Shown here: positions 1 to 4,988 of the stretch, in pieces
Layout: every line of letters begins with the position of its first letter
Position numbering within the stretch: the stretch's first letter is position 1
Source: Candidatus Omnitrophota bacterium
Lineage (GTDB): Bacteria; Omnitrophota; Koll11; Gygaellales; JAQTUY01
Length of the DNA stretch: 5,941 nucleotides
Assembly: GCA_028707105.1 (NCBI GenBank)
Contig: JAQTUY010000100.1
Location: forward strand, 1-5,941
Reading direction: 5' to 3'
Notes under the pieces: generated by a model
Told to the model about the DNA's origin: nothing
Seen by the model: the letters and a program-made list of their open reading frames with translations, nothing else
Database searches by the model: none
Translations under genes and position numbers: made by a program

Positions 1-398
1 GAGACTGAAGATACCTGTTTGATCCTTAACTTTATCTCATCGGTGATATGCGGGATGACCTGGATGGTCTTGCCCAGGTAATCGCCGCGCCTCTCGCGGG
101 AGATGACGGCGTTATAGACCTGTCCCGTGGTCGCATTGTTGAATTTGGTTATCCTGGCGTGGGTAAAACGCTCATAGTGGCCAAGATCCAGGTCGGTCTC
201 AGCCCCATCCTCGGTAACATACACCTCTCCATGCTGATACGGATTCATCGTGCCGGGGTCGACATTAATATAAGGGTCAAGCTTCATCAGGGTGACCTTG
301 AATCCCGCTGATTCCAGTATCTTCCCGATAGAAGCGCAGGCGATGCCCTTGCCCAGGCTCGAGATCACGCCTCCGGTGACAAATATGTATTTAGCCAT
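1..398 (-). CDS. pyrG: CTP synthase, N-terminal part (runs off window)
   Basis: Makes CTP from UTP, ATP and glutamine, the last step of pyrimidine nucleotide synthesis, in the cytoplasm. The visible 132 codons are the start of the amidoligase (synthetase) domain. The N-terminus [18 protein letters not shown] carries the nucleotide-binding [10 protein letters not shown] loop (residues 9-18). [13 protein letters not shown] (41-53) and [16 protein letters not shown] (63-78) are hallmark blocks of the family, and D71 lies where a Mg-binding aspartate is expected. The C-terminal glutaminase domain lies outside the window. The ATG at 398-396 is preceded by AAGGGAG, which is close to the start but usable. 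Nothing looks broken. The gene lies downstream of gdhA on the same strand, separated by 244 nt holding a promoter, a terminator with hexaloop hairpins and further inverted repeats, so it is probably controlled by attenuation. Identity is near certain. Confidence 0.98.
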   Translation of the reverse strand, partial: MAKYIFVTGGVISSLGKGIACASIGKILESAGFKVTLMKLDPYINVDPGTMNPYQHGEVYVTEDGAETDLDLGHYERFTHARITKFNNATTGQVYNAVISRERRGDYLGKTIQVIPHITDEIKLRIKQVSSV

Positions 399-410
399 AT
401 CTCCCTTGCC

Positions 411-476
411 TTATCCCGGCTCGTAAGATATGCCGAATCTACAAAAAGAGGATGTCGGCATACACGCCGGGATTAA
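411..476 (-). promoter_or_regulatory. Nested inverted repeat in the pyrG 5' untranslated region
   Basis: Two nested dyads are visible. The outer arms are TTATCCCGGC (411-420) and GCCGGGATTAA (466-476, one extra T). The inner arms are TATGCCGA (429-436) and TCGGCATA (455-462), extended by ATC/GAT with one bulged base. The folded element would end directly beside the pyrG ribosome binding site (about 402-408). It could be a leader hairpin that affects pyrG translation or mRNA stability. No known riboswitch was recognised and the function is unknown. Confidence 0.5.
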
Positions 477-479
477 TTC

Positions 480-522
480 GCGCATATAATTTATGTTCGC
501 TATCGCTCCATAAATTATGCGC
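480..522. repeat. AT-rich palindromic element
   Basis: On the plus strand GCGCATATAATTTATG (480-495) faces CATAAATTATGCGC (509-522). The arms match over 14 bases except for a 2-base TA insertion in the left arm, around a 13-base loop TTCGCTATCGCTC. It has no run of T on either side, so it does not look like a terminator. It resembles REP-like or small non-autonomous palindromic repeats, but copy number cannot be judged from one window. Confidence 0.5.
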
Positions 523-527
523 TCATT

Positions 528-573
528 AAAAAAGGGCGCTTTAAAGCCGAAAGTCCGGCCTTAAAACGCCCTT
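528..573 (-). terminator. Intrinsic terminator in the pyrG leader (also ends gdhA mRNA)
   Basis: The arms are AAGGGCG (573-567) and CGCCCTT (538-532), continued inward by TTTAA/TTAAA and GCCG-type pairs with two mismatches. In the minus direction the hairpin runs into six T (533-528). On the plus strand a shorter T run follows (575-579), so it could act in both directions. It lies between gdhA and pyrG and also between the promoter at 611-638 and pyrG. Its 5' arm overlaps a hexaloop hairpin (563-578), so formation may be regulated. Confidence 0.85.
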
Positions 574-605
574 GTTTTTCACTAGTAGCTCAACTTTGTG
601 CTACT
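563..605 (-). promoter_or_regulatory. Candidate ANTAR-type dual-hexaloop antiterminator RNA, pyrG leader
   Basis: Two hairpins with six-base loops follow one another in the minus-strand transcript. P1 (605-584) has arms AGTAGC and GCTACT, then an A-A mismatch and a C-G closing pair, with loop AAAGTT. P2 (578-563) has arms AAAAC and GTTTT with loop AAGGGC. Both loops have A at position 1 and G at position 4, the known recognition feature of ANTAR proteins such as EutV and NasR. The P2 loop plus its closing G (573-567) is the 5' arm of the terminator, so P2 and the terminator cannot form together. P1 begins at the predicted transcript start (about 604-605). A GAF-ANTAR gene lies about 1.5 kb upstream on the same strand. 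The hairpins are seen by eye; the function is inferred. The alternative is a stand-alone small RNA of about 75 nt. Confidence 0.65.
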
Positions 606-610
606 GAACA

Positions 611-638
611 AGTATATCAGATTTCCGGGAAAAGTCAA
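611..638 (-). promoter_or_regulatory. Sigma70-type promoter for the pyrG leader
   Basis: TTGACT (638-633) and TATACT (616-611) are separated by 16 bp on the minus strand. Each box matches five of six consensus bases. The -35 box begins 5 nt after the gdhA stop codon. The predicted start is near 604-605, only about 75 nt before the end of an intrinsic terminator, which is the geometry of an attenuated leader or a small RNA gene rather than a plain promoter. Confidence 0.75.
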
Positions 639-642
639 ACTT

Positions 643-1980
643 TTATACGACCCCGTGAACGATCATCGCGTCGGCTACCTTAACGAATCCGGCGATGTTG
701 GCGCCCTTGACGTAATTAATGTACTTGCCTTCCTTGCCGTATTTAACGCACTGCTCGTGGATGGCGATCATGATATCATGCAGTTTTCTATCTACTTCCT
801 CGCGGGTCCAGGATAACCTCATGCTGTTCTGGCTCATCTCCAGGCCCGATGTGGCTACGCCGCCGGCATTGGAAGCCTTACCGGGAGCATAAAGGATATT
901 AGCCTTCTGGAATACCTCAATACCTTCGGGAGTGGTAGGCATATTCGCGCCTTCGCCTATCGCTATGCATCCGTTCTTGACTAACGTCTTTGCGTCAGCT
1001 TCGCTTATTTCATTCTGAGTCGCGCTGGGGAAAGCAATATCGCACTTCACGCCCCAGGGACGCTGGCCTTCAAAGTATTTACACTTGAATTCCTTAACGC
1101 AATCCTTGATCCGGCCCCTGCGCACGTTCTTCAATTCCATCACAAAAGCCAGCTCTTTCTTGTCTATCCCGCCCTCATCCAGGATATAGCCGTCGGAATC
1201 GGACATAGTGACGACCTTCGCCCCTAACTGGATCAGTTTCTCAACCGTATACTGGGCAACGTTACCCGAACCTGACACGGTGCATACTTTTCCCTTGAGG
1301 GATTCACCTCTGGTCTTGAGCATCTCTTCGACGAAATATACGCAGCCGTAACCGGTCGCTTCAGGGCGGATCAAACTACCGCCCCAGCTTAAACCCTTGC
1401 CGGTAAGCACCCCGGTAAACTCATTGCGCAGCCTCTTATACTGGCCGAACAAATATCCGATCTCGCGTCCGCCGGTCCCGATGTCTCCCGCGGGCACGTC
1501 GGTATCAGGCCCGATATGACGCTGAAGCTCAGTCATAAAGCTCTGGCAAAACCTCATCACTTCATTGTCTGATTTACCTTTAGGATCAAAATCCGAACCG
1601 CCTTTTGCTCCGCCCATGGGCAAAGTGGTAAGGCTGTTCTTGAATACCTGCTCAAAAGCCAGGAACTTCAGGATCCCCAGGTTAACGCTGGGGTGCAGGC
1701 GTATCCCCCCCTTGTACGGGCCGATCGCGCTGTTCATCTGAATGCGGTATCCGCGATTAATCTGTATATCCCCCTTATCATCCAGCCAGGAAACACGGAA
1801 CATAATAACCCTCTCAGGCTCGACCATTCTCTCTAATATCTTATGCTGCTGATACTTAGGGTTCTCTTCAATATAAGGCATAACACATTCCGCGACTTCC
1901 TTGACTGCCTGGTGAAACTCTTTCTCACCCGGGTTCTTCGCTATTACCTGCGCCATAAAATCATCGATCTTCTTCGACAT
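643..1980 (-). CDS. gdhA: NADP-type glutamate dehydrogenase
   Basis: Catalyses reductive amination of 2-oxoglutarate with ammonia to glutamate, a cytosolic entry point for nitrogen. The 445 residues match the roughly 447-residue length of the hexameric bacterial enzyme. The substrate domain holds GPYKGGIR (87-94), the signature PMGGAKGG (121-128) with catalytic K126, and PAGDIG (163-168) with catalytic D166. RPEATGYG (205-212) is the usual hinge block, followed by a Rossmann domain with GSGNVAQ (237-243). The C-terminal APGKASNAGGVATSGLEMSQN block (365 onward) is also typical. The ATG has a perfect AGGAGG 7 nt upstream, and the stop is TAA at 645-643. Cofactor preference for NADP is inferred from subfamily length and sequence style, not proven. 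The gene sits downstream of a GAF-ANTAR regulator behind a consensus promoter and a terminator-bearing leader, suggesting controlled read-through. The reading frame is intact. Confidence 0.97.
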   Translation of the reverse strand: MSKKIDDFMAQVIAKNPGEKEFHQAVKEVAECVMPYIEENPKYQQHKILERMVEPERVIMFRVSWLDDKGDIQINRGYRIQMNSAIGPYKGGIRLHPSVNLGILKFLAFEQVFKNSLTTLPMGGAKGGSDFDPKGKSDNEVMRFCQSFMTELQRHIGPDTDVPAGDIGTGGREIGYLFGQYKRLRNEFTGVLTGKGLSWGGSLIRPEATGYGCVYFVEEMLKTRGESLKGKVCTVSGSGNVAQYTVEKLIQLGAKVVTMSDSDGYILDEGGIDKKELAFVMELKNVRRGRIKDCVKEFKCKYFEGQRPWGVKCDIAFPSATQNEISEADAKTLVKNGCIAIGEGANMPTTPEGIEVFQKANILYAPGKASNAGGVATSGLEMSQNSMRLSWTREEVDRKLHDIMIAIHEQCVKYGKEGKYINYVKGANIAGFVKVADAMIVHGVV

Positions 1981-2002
1981 GCTTATCCTCCTATGCAGCT
2001 AT

Positions 2003-2019
2003 TGCCTATATGTTAGGCA
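2003..2019. promoter_or_regulatory. Possible operator-like dyad upstream of gdhA
   Basis: TGCCTA (2003-2008) and TAGGCA (2014-2019) form a perfect 6-base dyad with a 5-base centre, about 16 nt before the gdhA ribosome binding site. It overlaps a weak promoter-like pair, TTGTTA (2033-2028) and TATAGG (2010-2005) with 17-bp spacing, each four of six consensus bases. It could be an operator or a short mRNA hairpin. It may also be chance. Confidence 0.2.
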
Positions 2020-2031
2020 GGTTAATATAAC

Positions 2032-2064
2032 AAAAAAGCGTCCCCCTTACAAAATTGGGGACGC
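2032..2064 (-). terminator. Intrinsic terminator in the gdhA leader
   Basis: A perfect 8-bp stem, GCGTCCCC (2064-2057) with GGGGACGC (2045-2038), encloses an 11-base loop and is followed by six T (2037-2032) in the minus direction. It lies downstream of the GAF-ANTAR stop codon and also downstream of a consensus promoter at 2113-2140, but upstream of gdhA. It therefore ends the regulator transcript and can stop gdhA transcription unless antiterminated. Confidence 0.92.
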
Positions 2065-2067
2065 CAT
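2047..2067 (-). CDS. Possible six-codon leader peptide upstream of gdhA
   Basis: The sequence ATG GCG TCC CCA ATT TTG TAA encodes MASPIL. It is preceded by AGGAG (2080-2076) with an 8-nt spacer, a good ribosome binding site. The start codon lies in the loop of the hexaloop hairpin, codons 2-4 form the terminator 5' arm, and the stop codon lies in the terminator loop. A ribosome on this ORF would prevent the terminator from folding, giving a second route to read-through. The peptide has no repeated regulatory codons, so a classical amino-acid attenuator is unlikely. It is visible as an ORF; translation is unproven and the ATG could be coincidental within the hexaloop motif. Confidence 0.35.
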   Translation of the reverse strand: MASPIL

Positions 2068-2097
2068 TGTCCTTACTCCTGATCATCCGCTAAAATC
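2059..2097 (-). promoter_or_regulatory. Candidate ANTAR hexaloop antiterminator RNA, gdhA leader
   Basis: The P2-type hairpin (2072-2059) has stem GGAC/GTCC and loop AATGGC, with A at position 1 and G at position 4. It differs at one base from the P2 loop of the pyrG leader (AAGGGC). Its loop bases 5-6 and 3' arm belong to the 5' arm of the terminator, so the two folds compete. An upstream partner is much weaker: loop AGCGGA (2091-2086) has the A1/G4 pattern, but its flanks GATTTT and TGATC pair only imperfectly (four pairs including a G-U, with a mismatch beside the loop). This leader is therefore a good P2 with a doubtful P1. Confidence 0.5.
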
Positions 2098-2112
2098 TAT
2101 TGTTGAACTGTA

Positions 2113-2140
2113 ATTATAACCTAAATGGAAAACCTGTCAA
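2113..2140 (-). promoter_or_regulatory. Consensus sigma70 promoter for the gdhA leader
   Basis: Perfect -35 TTGACA (2140-2135) and perfect -10 TATAAT (2118-2113) are separated by 16 bp on the minus strand, starting 27 nt after the GAF-ANTAR stop codon. Transcription should begin near 2104-2108. Only about 42 nt follow before the terminator hairpin, so this strong promoter makes sense only if the leader is regulated or is itself a small RNA. Confidence 0.88.
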
Positions 2141-2167
2141 GATGTTTTTACAATCCCGCGTCCGCCG

Positions 2168-2875
2168 TTATTCTTTCTTATCTTCCAGCTGCCTGGCCAG
2201 GATTATCGCCTCAGCGATCTCGCGCATGGATTTACGATGGTCCATGCTGAATTTGCGCAGCTTCTGGTATGCCTCTTCTTCGTTCAGGCCTTCCTGCTTC
2301 ATCAGGAACCCCTTGGCCCGCTCGATAAGCTTGCGCGACTCAAGTTCTTCCTGGATAACCCGGCTTTTGACCATCAATTCGGTGTTCTCGATCGCCGCCG
2401 CCGCCTGATTTGCCACGCTGGTAAGCACGTCGATCTCGGTGCTGGTAAAATCGTGGGCCTTGGAGGTATAACAATTCAAGACCCCGATGACCTTGCCTTT
2501 TACCGATAAAGGCACGCAAAGAAGAGAACGCAGGCCCTCCTTTTTGGCGATATCCTTATAACGGTATTCCTCTTCCTTGGTCACATCCTTGATCACCTTG
2601 GGTTTATTCTCCAGGGCTACTTTTCCGGCAATGCCTTCGCCGATCTTCAAGGGCGCCTTCTTAAGGTAGATCTCGCTCACGCTTTGAGTGGCGCGTATCA
2701 CCAATTTCTGGGTCTTATCGTCAAGCAGCATAAGCGAACAGATGCTCGATCCCATTACCTCAGCGGTAACGGTCACAATAAGCTTAAGGATATCCTCAAG
2801 GTACAGCTCCGAAACTATCGCCTTGCTGATCTTGGATAATGCCTTGATCTGTTCCGCGTAAGGAATGCTTTCCAT
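2168..2875 (-). CDS. GAF-ANTAR domain RNA-binding antiterminator
   Basis: Predicted cytoplasmic regulator of 235 residues. Residues about 22-165 form a GAF sensor domain, with typical LMLLDDKTQKLVIRAT (48-63), GEGIAGKV (79-86) and a SLLCVPL...GVLN core (117-134). A helical linker (about 160-182) leads into an ANTAR domain (about 181-228), recognised by LIERAKGFLMKQEGLNEEEA and a basic FSMDHRKSMREIAEAI tail. ANTAR proteins bind twin hexaloop RNA hairpins and block terminators, usually controlling nitrogen or amine metabolism genes. The GAF ligand cannot be read from sequence, and there is no receiver domain, so a small-molecule or partner signal is more likely than phosphorelay. The ATG follows the bL27-like stop by 3 nt with no clear Shine-Dalgarno site, suggesting translational coupling. 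Downstream, hexaloop-terminator leaders precede gdhA and pyrG. The domain call is strong; the targets are inferred. Confidence 0.92.
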   Translation of the reverse strand: MESIPYAEQIKALSKISKAIVSELYLEDILKLIVTVTAEVMGSSICSLMLLDDKTQKLVIRATQSVSEIYLKKAPLKIGEGIAGKVALENKPKVIKDVTKEEEYRYKDIAKKEGLRSLLCVPLSVKGKVIGVLNCYTSKAHDFTSTEIDVLTSVANQAAAAIENTELMVKSRVIQEELESRKLIERAKGFLMKQEGLNEEEAYQKLRKFSMDHRKSMREIAEAIILARQLEDKKE

Positions 2876-2878
2876 CGG

Positions 2879-3109
2879 TTATTGCGGTATAACGCTGATA
2901 AAAGTCTTAACAGACTTAGCGGTGGTCCTTTTTTTGGTGAAAACGACTTTTCCGTCGCAGAGGGCGAACATCCGGGTCACCCCTTTTACGTTATCCCCGG
3001 CCTTATAACTGCTGGTCCCTGAGATCAAGATCTTGCCGGTCTTGACCATTTCGCCGCCGCCGACTTTGACCCCCCGGTCTTTCTTTGGTGTAGATTTTCC
3101 GCCTGCCAT
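2879..3109 (-). CDS. Divergent ribosomal protein bL27-like protein
   Basis: Small basic protein of 76 residues that aligns by eye with bL27: GVKVGGGEMVKTGKILI (13-29) corresponds to the GVKRFGG..V.AG.I block, AGDNVKG (37-43) to the AG.NVG block, and MFALCDGKVVFTKK (47-60) to LFA..DGKVKFE. Typical bL27 is about 85 residues and begins with a conserved KKGGGSSRNGRDS-type tail reaching the peptidyl transferase centre; here the tail is shortened and altered (MAGGKSTPKKDR). It is not next to rplU or obg, the usual partners. It may be a second, specialised copy or a lineage-specific form, so no gene symbol is given. AAGGAG lies 6 nt before the ATG. It is the first gene of a two-gene operon with the GAF-ANTAR gene, 3 nt apart. 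Confidence 0.82.
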   Translation of the reverse strand: MAGGKSTPKKDRGVKVGGGEMVKTGKILISGTSSYKAGDNVKGVTRMFALCDGKVVFTKKRTTAKSVKTFISVIPQ

Positions 3110-3162
3110 TTTAGTCTCCTTTTAATGATTATTTAATCGAGCACTTTCCTTAGAAGGGGTAT

Positions 3163-3191
3163 ATATTAACACATAATCGCGCTTTATACAA
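3163..3191 (-). promoter_or_regulatory. Weak candidate promoter for the bL27-like/GAF-ANTAR operon
   Basis: TTGTAT (3191-3186) and TAATAT (3168-3163) are spaced 17 bp apart, three and four of six consensus bases. They lie in the 93-nt AT-rich gap between the prepilin stop codon and the bL27-like start. No terminator was seen after the prepilin gene, so read-through from upstream is also possible. Confidence 0.3.
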
Positions 3192-3202
3192 CAAAGATTT
3201 GA

Positions 3203-3805
3203 CTACTGCGGGATACCGGTCTGGCCCACATATAGCGCGACTAACCCTAAGCCGCCACAGCTGGGAAAGTGGGCGTTCATCGCGCCTGTTTCCCCGATAC
3301 TTCCCGGGCTATCGAAGACGCCGTCCAACTTAGTAGTCTCCGTCCTGCTGGCCAGGCCGTAAACGCAGACGCTGATACCATCGGTAATCTCAGCTGTCCC
3401 GTCACCATCAAGGTCAAAATAACAAGAATAAGTGCCGCTGGATGAACGGTTCCACCAGACGTAATAATAACCAAAAACAGGGCATCCTCCGGCAGAAGGC
3501 TGCCTTGAAAGAGGGCTCATAGCGACCTTCTCAAGATAAGGCCCGTTCCAGCCGCTATTACCGTCATTGCTAAGAAGCGGAGAATTTGTAGTATTAATAT
3601 AATGGCAGGCCGGCCACCTGCCGGTATCCGCGTAATAATGCAATACCGCGGTTTTTATGCTTTTCATATCGGCGCTGGTCCGGGCTATCTTGGCTTTTTC
3701 AATGGCGCGAAACGCGTTCGGGGCGATGACCGCCGCCAGGATACCGATCACCGCTATCACCACGATCAGTTCAATAAGAGTAAAACCTTTATTCGTTCCG
3801 GGCAT
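3203..3805 (-). CDS. Type IV pilin-like protein / GspG-like pseudopilin
   Basis: A 200-residue prepilin. A seven-residue leader ending NKG is followed by FTLIELIVVIAVIGILAAVIAP (8-29), the class III signal, with cleavage expected between G7 and F8 and the conserved glutamate at mature position 5 (E12). This hydrophobic helix anchors the subunit in the inner membrane before assembly. The globular part contains GWNGPYLEK (85-93), close to the WxGPYL block of GspG major pseudopilins, and DLDGDG (131-136), a possible calcium loop. Five cysteines (67, 108, 128, 147, 183) could form disulfides outside the membrane. The ATG lies 3 nt after the DUF362 stop with no clear Shine-Dalgarno site, so translation is probably coupled. 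No other pilus or secretion genes are visible, so the role (pilus fibre or type II secretion) is open. Confidence 0.87.
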   Translation of the reverse strand: MPGTNKGFTLIELIVVIAVIGILAAVIAPNAFRAIEKAKIARTSADMKSIKTAVLHYYADTGRWPACHYINTTNSPLLSNDGNSGWNGPYLEKVAMSPLSRQPSAGGCPVFGYYYVWWNRSSSGTYSCYFDLDGDGTAEITDGISVCVYGLASRTETTKLDGVFDSPGSIGETGAMNAHFPSCGGLGLVALYVGQTGIPQ

Positions 3806-3808
3806 CGT

Positions 3809-4870
3809 TTAATAAGATAAATTGACCAGGTCGTATTCGATGTTGCCCAGCCCAAGTTTCGCGGCGTGGTATAACTGCTTAGTACCGTCCCTCTTGGGAT
3901 GGACCTGCATAAATACATCTTTTCCGCAAGTCCTTATCATAACATCCAGGCAGGCCTTGTCGATACTGACCGGATCGCAAGAAGCGAATATGCCGACATC
4001 AGGGCAAATACGGGGATCATCCTTAGCCAGGCAATCGCATTCCTTGGTTATTTTAATGGCAAAATTAAAAAAAGCCAGCTTATCCTTTTTGCCGGAGAGG
4101 ACCGCCTTGGCATGGCCGACCATCTTCTCCTGAATGGTCCCCGCTCCGGCTTCCCAATCCAGGTCTATCGCGTTATTAGGACAGGCCGAAATGCAACTGG
4201 CGCAGCCGATACATCTGCCTCCCTCGATACGCGCGATATCATTTACGATGGATATCGCCCGGGCGGGACAGGCCGCTTCACAGGCGCCGCACCCCACGCA
4301 ATTCTCTTCTTTAACGATAGGGGTATAATCCGAATGCTGGATGAGCTTGCCCTCCCTGGAGGCGCAACCCATACCTATATTTTTAAGCATTCCGCCGAAC
4401 CCGGTCATCAGATGTCCCTTAAAATGCGCGATCCCGACCAGCGCGTCAACCTTCAAGAAAAACGGAGCGACCTTGGCAGTCTTCAAGAATTGGCTGCCTA
4501 CTTCCACGTCTACAGAATCTTCGGCGATCGTTATCGGCGCCCCGGCGATCTCCTCGGTAAAACCATGGCCGCGCGCCAGTTGAATATGGGACGCCGTCAT
4601 GCTTCTCTTACCCCGGTAAAGCGTATTGGTATCTACCAACACCGGTTTGGCGCCTTTGGCGGATATCCTGTCGCAGACCATCCTGACATATTCGGGGCTG
4701 ACGTGCCCGGTATTGCCCTCCTCCCCGAAATGCATCTTGATCGCCGCGGTCTTGCCCGGAAGCAAAAAATCCAACATGCCGCTCTCATCGAGTAAAAGGG
4801 TGAACTTAGCCTTAATAGCCTGGAGGTCATCCAGGTCTTCCACGCTTATAAAATATACTTTGCTTTTCAT
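3809..4870 (-). CDS. DUF362 protein with two [4Fe-4S] ferredoxin motifs
   Basis: A 353-residue cytoplasmic iron-sulfur protein of the DUF362 family. The N-terminal DUF362 part includes AIKMHFGEEGNTGHVSPEYV (43-62), PVLVDTNTLYRGKR (76-89) and GHLMTGFGGMLKNIGMGCASREGK (152-175), all typical. A ferredoxin insert follows: CVGCGACEAACP (191-202) and CIGCASCISACP (220-231), each CxxCxxCxxxC and able to bind a [4Fe-4S] cluster. The C-terminal part returns to DUF362, with cysteines in CDC (278-280), ICPD (288-291) and SCDP (297-300). Family members are suspected electron carriers or flavin/iron-sulfur oxidoreductases of anaerobes, but the reaction is not known. The ribosome binding site is weak (TTTAAG before the ATG). 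A candidate promoter lies at 4916-4944 and a palindrome at 4878-4891. It is coupled to the prepilin gene downstream. Confidence 0.93.
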   Translation of the reverse strand: MKSKVYFISVEDLDDLQAIKAKFTLLLDESGMLDFLLPGKTAAIKMHFGEEGNTGHVSPEYVRMVCDRISAKGAKPVLVDTNTLYRGKRSMTASHIQLARGHGFTEEIAGAPITIAEDSVDVEVGSQFLKTAKVAPFFLKVDALVGIAHFKGHLMTGFGGMLKNIGMGCASREGKLIQHSDYTPIVKEENCVGCGACEAACPARAISIVNDIARIEGGRCIGCASCISACPNNAIDLDWEAGAGTIQEKMVGHAKAVLSGKKDKLAFFNFAIKITKECDCLAKDDPRICPDVGIFASCDPVSIDKACLDVMIRTCGKDVFMQVHPKRDGTKQLYHAAKLGLGNIEYDLVNLSY

Positions 4871-4877
4871 ATCTTAA

Positions 4878-4891
4878 AGAAAACGTTTTCT
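4878..4891. promoter_or_regulatory. Perfect 14-bp palindrome upstream of the DUF362 gene (possible operator)
   Basis: AGAAAACGTTTTCT is fully self-complementary with a central CG step, the style of LacI/GalR-family operators. It lies 7 nt before the DUF362 start codon and about 20-30 nt after the predicted transcription start, where a bound repressor could block elongation. No regulator gene of that family is in the window. It could also act as an mRNA hairpin, although it lacks a natural loop. Confidence 0.35.
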
Positions 4892-4915
4892 AAAATCCCG
4901 ATCCGCGGGCTTGAA

Positions 4916-4944
4916 ACTATATATTCCTATGGCATACTTGTCTT
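4916..4944 (-). promoter_or_regulatory. Candidate sigma70 promoter for the DUF362-prepilin operon
   Basis: AAGACA (4944-4939) and TATAGT (4921-4916) are spaced 17 bp apart; four and five of six bases match consensus. The predicted start is near 4909, giving a leader of about 40 nt that contains the palindrome at 4878-4891. No better promoter was seen in the 160-nt gap between the DUF192 and DUF362 genes. Confidence 0.45.
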
Positions 4945-4988
4945 ACGCTATCAGCGAATAGACATAGCGCAATACGTTTACTACTCAT
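4917..4988 (-). CDS. Possible 23-residue small ORF
   Basis: Reads MSSKRIALCLFADSVRQVCH then RNI, stop TAG. A strong Shine-Dalgarno sequence GAGGAGGT precedes the ATG by 9 nt, which is the main reason to list it. The peptide has no recognisable domain. Against it, the start codon sits at the edge of the loop of a perfect 10-bp hairpin, the 3' end overlaps the candidate promoter for DUF362, and the whole stretch is rich in inverted repeats, so it may be a structured RNA or repeat element rather than a gene. Confidence 0.25.
   Translation of the reverse strand: MSSKRIALCLFADSVRQVCHRNI

Noticed and set aside
598..816. Plus-strand open frame over the 3' end of gdhA
   Set aside because: Antisense to the conserved GDH C-terminus, with no domain and no clear ribosome binding site.
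2005..2033. TTGTTA-17-TATAGG as the main gdhA promoter
   Set aside because: Both boxes are only four of six consensus bases and overlap the terminator T run; the perfect promoter at 2113-2140 is far stronger.
3277..3474. Minus-strand open frame inside the prepilin gene in another frame
   Set aside because: Nested in a gene with an intact class III signal and GspG-like core; no features of its own.
3899..4795. Long plus-strand open frame of 298 codons opposite the DUF362 gene
   Set aside because: It lies wholly antisense to a gene with clear DUF362 and ferredoxin motifs, has no recognisable domain, and arises from codon bias of the real gene.
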